Shown here: in pieces, positions 24,865 through 28,008 of the stretch
Position numbering within the stretch: the stretch's first letter is position 1
Layout: each line of letters starts with the position of its first letter
NCBI GenBank assembly: GCA_003541895.1
Contig: DPLR01000629.1
Span: 1-28,008, forward strand
DNA: 28,008 nt
Source of the DNA: Cytophagales bacterium
GTDB taxonomy: Bacteria; Bacteroidota; Bacteroidia; Cytophagales; Cyclobacteriaceae
Direction: 5' to 3'
The notes under the pieces: model-generated
What the model was told of the DNA's origin: nothing
The model's database searches: none
What the model saw: the letters and a program-made list of their open reading frames with translations, nothing else
Made by a program: the position numbers and the translations under genes

Positions 24865-25446
24865 TCACTTTTCCAGTCGTCCGGTAAATACCTCCGCTTT
24901 ACTATTGAAGGGATTGCCGGAAGATCTTCGGAAAGAAACAAGCTGCCCCACATGCCATACACAATCTTCGATGGGACCGTTGATCATGTTCCAGAACGGG
25001 TACGTAATGGTTTGTGTGTTGCTCATAAAAATGAAATTGTATTCTTTCATCTGCTGCTCGGTGCAGGTGCGCAGGTTTTCAGCTGCTGTCCAGAAGTTGC
25101 GAAGTGTCACGCTGCGCATCTCGGCAAAGGGCAACTTCTTGTTCTGGCCGGGCACGTTGGCAGTTTTGGTGGTGGCATGTAGAATGAGAATTGACATTTC
25201 ATAAATGTGTGTTACGGTTTCTTCTGCGGTGCGTGCTTCAGCAGAAGGTTTGAAGGCAAGGTCTTGCGAGCGCAATCCTTCGGTAGCCCAATGGTAGCGG
25301 AAGCCGAGCCCATCGATCATGCGTGCAGCCACTGTGCCGGCACTGAAGCTTTTCGGATCGGGCGGGATTTCCGCATACGGCAAATTTTTGTCTTGCGCAC
25401 AAACCACCCCGGTGACGAGGGTGAACAGAAATACAAGTAGTTTCAT
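24865..25446 (-). CDS. Secreted DinB-like four-helix protein
   Basis: 193 residues with a signal peptide (MKLLVFLFTLVTGVVCAQ). The mature part resembles the DinB/YfiT metal-binding four-helix bundle: 'GFRYHWATEGLRSQDLAFKPS' (early helix with His, then the common 'l.f.P.' turn), 'ARTAEETVTHIYEMS' (second His region) and 'GPIEDCVWHVGQLVSFRR' (third His region before the conserved 'GQL...R' helix). The three histidines could bind a divalent metal. The Cys in the signal is followed by Ala-Gln, so cleavage after A17 is more likely than lipidation. DinB-like proteins are numerous in Bacteroidota and mostly uncharacterised; several act as thiol-dependent transferases. It stands alone. Confidence 0.85.
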   Translation of the reverse strand: MKLLVFLFTLVTGVVCAQDKNLPYAEIPPDPKSFSAGTVAARMIDGLGFRYHWATEGLRSQDLAFKPSAEARTAEETVTHIYEMSILILHATTKTANVPGQNKKLPFAEMRSVTLRNFWTAAENLRTCTEQQMKEYNFIFMSNTQTITYPFWNMINGPIEDCVWHVGQLVSFRRSSGNPFNSKAEVFTGRLEK

Positions 25447-25560
25447 AAAAGCGTATTTACTACCAAATTAGAAAAATTGGTGCAAGTGCCGATGGATTGT
25501 GCGAGTGCCCAGCCTTCGTTACACTATGGCTGGCAGGCGATATCCCCTAATAAGTAACAA

Positions 25561-25746
25561 CGTCATTGCGAGGGTGTCTCACCCGAAGCAATCTCCAATA
25601 AATAAACTGTCATGTTGAGCATGTCGAAACATGACCTAGAGTACATAGTTAGTCAGTCTTCGACATGCTCAGACTGACAAGCTTCACTCAACGAGACTGG
25701 CGCCAGGCACCAATCCACTGCAGGTGCTCGCAGTGACGTGTAACTA
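25561..25746. repeat. Nested palindromic repeat, copy 1
   Basis: Outer arms: CGTCATTGCGAGGG...GAAGCAATCTC on the left and CTCGCAGTGACG on the right, the dispersed 'CGTCATTGCGAGG' palindrome common in Bacteroidota intergenic DNA. Inside sits a second imperfect palindrome, CTGTCATGTTGAGCATGTCG ... CGACATGCTCAGACTGACAAG-like (25607-25681), of a different repeat type. The right part of the outer unit differs from copy 2 (GGCGCCAGGCACC in place of GCTTCGCGCCATC). The region 25447-25560 before it has only a weak inverted repeat (CCAGCC/GGCTGG, 25509-25533). Confidence 0.85.
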
Positions 25747-25762
25747 AAAATAAGAAGTAAGA

Positions 25763-25948
25763 CGTCATCGCAAGGGTGCCTCACCCAAAGCAATCTCCAA
25801 TAAATAAACTGTCATGTTGAGCATGTCGAAACATGACCTAGAGTACATAGTTAGTCAGTCTTCGACATGCTCAGACTGACAAGCTTCACTCAAGGAGACT
25901 GCTTCGCGCCATCTCACTTCCCTTCGCTGGTGCTCGCAGTGACGTGTA
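25763..25948. repeat. Nested palindromic repeat, copy 2
   Basis: Second copy exactly 202 bases after the first. The inner ~110 bases, from CAATCTCCAATAAATAAACT through AGCTTCACTCAA, are identical to copy 1. The outer left arm differs by a few bases (CGTCATCGCAAGGGTGCC), and the right arm holds GAGACTGCTTCGCGCC. It ends in GCTCGCAGTGACGTGTAA, as copy 1 does. It lies 36 bases past the M13 peptidase stop on its downstream side, so it could also be transcribed into a large hairpin. Confidence 0.85.
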
Positions 25949-25983
25949 AACTAAATTATTAGAATCAATGGTAGCACCTTCGT

Positions 25984-27981
25984 TTACCAAACAACGATGC
26001 GTTCCTTTTCGGGCTTAAACATTTTATCTCCTGGCTGCACATTGAAAGCATTGTAAAAAGGAGTAAAGTTCATAAGCGGTCCGTTCACTCGCCATCTGGC
26101 CGGTGAGTGTGAATTGGTATTGACATACATGCGCAAAAACTCATCTGTTGTTTTCACCCGCCATATCCTTGCCAGCGAGATGAAGAACCGTTGATCGGGC
26201 GTAAAGCCATCCAGTTTTGTTGTGTCCTTCCCTTGCTCAGTCATTTTGAAGGCATCGTAGGCGATGGCCACACCGGCAATGTCGGCCGTATTTTCACCCA
26301 CCGTCAATGCTCCTTTTATATGCATAGCGTCTAGCACGGTGAATGAATTGTATTGATCAATCACCTGTTGCGTTTTTGCCTTGAACTTTTCATAGTCGGT
26401 CTTCGTCCACCAGTTGCTTACGTTGCCGACTTTATCATACTGTGCTCCTTGGTCGTCAAACGAGTGTGTGATCTCGTGACCAATCACCATACCGATACCT
26501 CCATAATTAAGTGCATCATCGGCATACAAATCAAAATAAGGTGACTGCAAAATGCCTGCAGGAAAAACAATTTCGTTCATGGAAGGATTGTTGTAGGCTG
26601 TAACCGTGGGTGGCGTAGTAAACCATTCCGTGCGGTCAACGGTCATCCCTACTTTTGCAAGGCTATAGAGATAGTCATTCTTATTGGCTGCCAAACGGTT
26701 TTCAAAGTAGGCATCGCGCTTCACTTCCACATTCGAGTAGTCTCTCCACTTATCGGGATAACCAATTTTCTCCGTGAAGGCAGAGAGTTTTTCCTTCGCC
26801 TTTGCTTTGGTAGAGTCGCTCATCCACTCCAGTTTGTTGATGCGTGCTTCAAAAGCTTTTTCAAGATTGTCGACCAATACTGCCATCCGTTTTTTGGCAT
26901 CTTCAGGAAAATATTTTTTTACATAAAGCTGGGCCAACGCATGCCCCAGCGAGCGATCAACCGCCTGTGTCATTTCTTCCGCGCGCTTTTTCTTGGCGGT
27001 CTGCCCAGTAAGGATTTTTGTATACACAAAAGTGGCATCAGCAAAAGGCTGGCTCAGATAATTGGCATAGCTGGTAAGTGCATTCGCTTTTAAGTAAATT
27101 CTCCAGTCAGCGATAGAGACTGATTTCAACAGTGCATTCAGTTTATCATAGTAAGCGGGTTGACTCACGTTGACGGAATCTACTTTTGCTCCGAGGTCAT
27201 TCAACAAAGTTGTCCAGTTAATATTGACGTGCTTTTTAGCAAGTGCAGCAACGGCCATTTTGTTGTAGTTTGCCTTCACATCCCTGAGTTCGATATTGGT
27301 GCGGTGTGAAGAGGCCAATTGCTTTTCAATACCATAGGCGATGGCTGCATTTTTTTCGGCTGTGCCTGCATCGGTGCCGGTTAATTCAAACAACTGGGTA
27401 AGATACTTTCTGTACGCATTTTGTATTTTCAATGTGGATGAATCCGTTTTGAAATAATAATCCCGTTCGGGCAAACCAATGCCTGTTTGATAAAACTGGG
27501 CAATGTTGATGGTACTGTGTTTGTCATCAGGTGCCACATAAAATCCAATGATAGAACCGTCACCGTTTTTTTGTTCTTCCACTACCACCTTCAACAACAA
27601 AGAAACATCGGTGATGGCATCCATACGTGCAAGTATGGGTTTGATAGGCTCATACCCGCGCTTGTCGATCGCTGCTGTGTCCATTCCAGACGCATAAAAA
27701 TCTCCTACTTTCTGGGCAATGCTTCCCGCAGGATTATTGCTTTGCGAAAGGCTGTCGAGGATGGCACGAAGGCGGATGCGCTGAGGGTAATTCAGAAAAG
27801 AATAGGAACCTACTCCGGTTTGCCCCGCGGGTATTTTAGCGGAATCATACCAGATGCTATTGACATACATAAAAAAATCATCGCCCGGTTTTTTGGAAGT
27901 ATCTATTCCGGTGAGGGCTACGCGATTGGATTTCTTTTCAGAAGCCGGACTGCAGGCGGCCAACAACGCGACTGGCAGAGT
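25984..27981 (-). CDS. M13-family (neprilysin-like) zinc metallopeptidase lipoprotein, 5' truncated
   Basis: At least 666 residues. Reading past the apparent TTG start at 27966, the frame continues T-L-P-V-A before L-L-A-A-C, which completes a lipoprotein signal with lipobox LAAC. The true start is therefore beyond the contig end, only a few residues missing. Numbering from 27966: residues about 20-400 are the M13 N-terminal domain ('DDFFMYVNSIWYDSAKIP'), HEITH (497-501) is the zinc motif, E558 in 'GENTADIAG' is the third ligand, and 'AYNNPSMNEIVFPAG' (457-471) is the substrate-strand region. 'ARWRVNGPLMN' and the final 'ERIVVW' also match the family. Role: cleavage of small peptides outside the inner membrane. 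The coding sequence stops where adapter sequence begins. Confidence 0.95.
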   Translation of the reverse strand, partial: TLPVALLAACSPASEKKSNRVALTGIDTSKKPGDDFFMYVNSIWYDSAKIPAGQTGVGSYSFLNYPQRIRLRAILDSLSQSNNPAGSIAQKVGDFYASGMDTAAIDKRGYEPIKPILARMDAITDVSLLLKVVVEEQKNGDGSIIGFYVAPDDKHSTINIAQFYQTGIGLPERDYYFKTDSSTLKIQNAYRKYLTQLFELTGTDAGTAEKNAAIAYGIEKQLASSHRTNIELRDVKANYNKMAVAALAKKHVNINWTTLLNDLGAKVDSVNVSQPAYYDKLNALLKSVSIADWRIYLKANALTSYANYLSQPFADATFVYTKILTGQTAKKKRAEEMTQAVDRSLGHALAQLYVKKYFPEDAKKRMAVLVDNLEKAFEARINKLEWMSDSTKAKAKEKLSAFTEKIGYPDKWRDYSNVEVKRDAYFENRLAANKNDYLYSLAKVGMTVDRTEWFTTPPTVTAYNNPSMNEIVFPAGILQSPYFDLYADDALNYGGIGMVIGHEITHSFDDQGAQYDKVGNVSNWWTKTDYEKFKAKTQQVIDQYNSFTVLDAMHIKGALTVGENTADIAGVAIAYDAFKMTEQGKDTTKLDGFTPDQRFFISLARIWRVKTTDEFLRMYVNTNSHSPARWRVNGPLMNFTPFYNAFNVQPGDKMFKPEKERIVVW

Positions 27982-28008
27982 AGATCGGAAGAGCGTCGTG
28001 TCGGGGAA
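27982..28008. other. Residual Illumina adapter sequence at contig end
   Basis: The last 27 bases begin AGATCGGAAGAGCGTCGTGT, identical to the start of the standard TruSeq read-through adapter, then CGGGGAA where the adapter continues AGGGAAA, that is, with sequencing errors. It interrupts the M13 signal peptide. This is not genomic sequence. Confidence 0.95.

Noticed and set aside
24905..25204. Plus-strand genes opposite the DinB-like gene
   Set aside because: They are antisense to a gene with signal peptide and family motifs; Cys/Val-rich composition looks like a shadow.

Overview
The window looks like one end-to-end contig from a Bacteroidota genome, probably of the Cytophagales type. The evidence is the rpsF-rpsR-rplI operon behind a Bacteroidota-style promoter (TTTTGG then TACCTTTG), a DUF5916 outer-membrane-type protein, a tetratricopeptide histidine kinase with an 'HNLRAP' H-box, several short lipoproteins, and dispersed 'CGTCATTGCGAG...CTCGCAGTGACG' palindromic repeats. 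Both ends are cut. The first gene (AraC-type regulator) has no start in the window. The last gene (M13 peptidase) runs into what reads as Illumina adapter sequence in the final 27 bases.

Layout. 1-1443: truncated AraC regulator followed by a seven-helix membrane protein. 1473-2670: ribosomal operon rpsF-rpsR-rplI on the minus strand with promoter and intrinsic terminator. 2765-4994: orphan CheY-like receiver, a GlcG/HbpS-like protein and purB. 5115-9687: DUF5916 protein, a ferredoxin reductase-type flavoprotein, and a class C beta-lactamase-fold lipoprotein that abuts it stop to stop. 9806-20512: an almost unbroken run of minus-strand genes: CLC channel with CBS domains, a secreted two-domain beta/gamma-crystallin, an unknown protein with faint DNA-glycosylase-like features, a four-helix SMR/EamA-like protein, a TPR histidine kinase, a 59-residue two-helix protein, a radical SAM protein of the Tes (tetraether lipid synthase)/COG1964 type, an Lgt-like membrane protein lacking key Lgt residues, an S41 peptidase and a small PH-like membrane protein. 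20513-24864: accessory region with an AIPR-family phage-defence-type gene that has a PD-(D/E)xK-like N-terminus, a lipoprotein, a 42-bp minisatellite of about 14 units, short perfect palindromes and a small orphan ORF. 24865-28008: DinB-like secreted protein, two nested palindromic repeat copies 202 bp apart, and the truncated M13 peptidase.

The most interesting unit is the overlapping trio Lgt-like / Tes-like radical SAM / 59-residue membrane protein (15920-18226), which may be a lipid- or lipoprotein-modifying system. The second is the lone AIPR gene beside the minisatellite. No tRNA, rRNA, transposase or CRISPR array was recognised. Functional calls rest on motifs read by eye; no database search was run.
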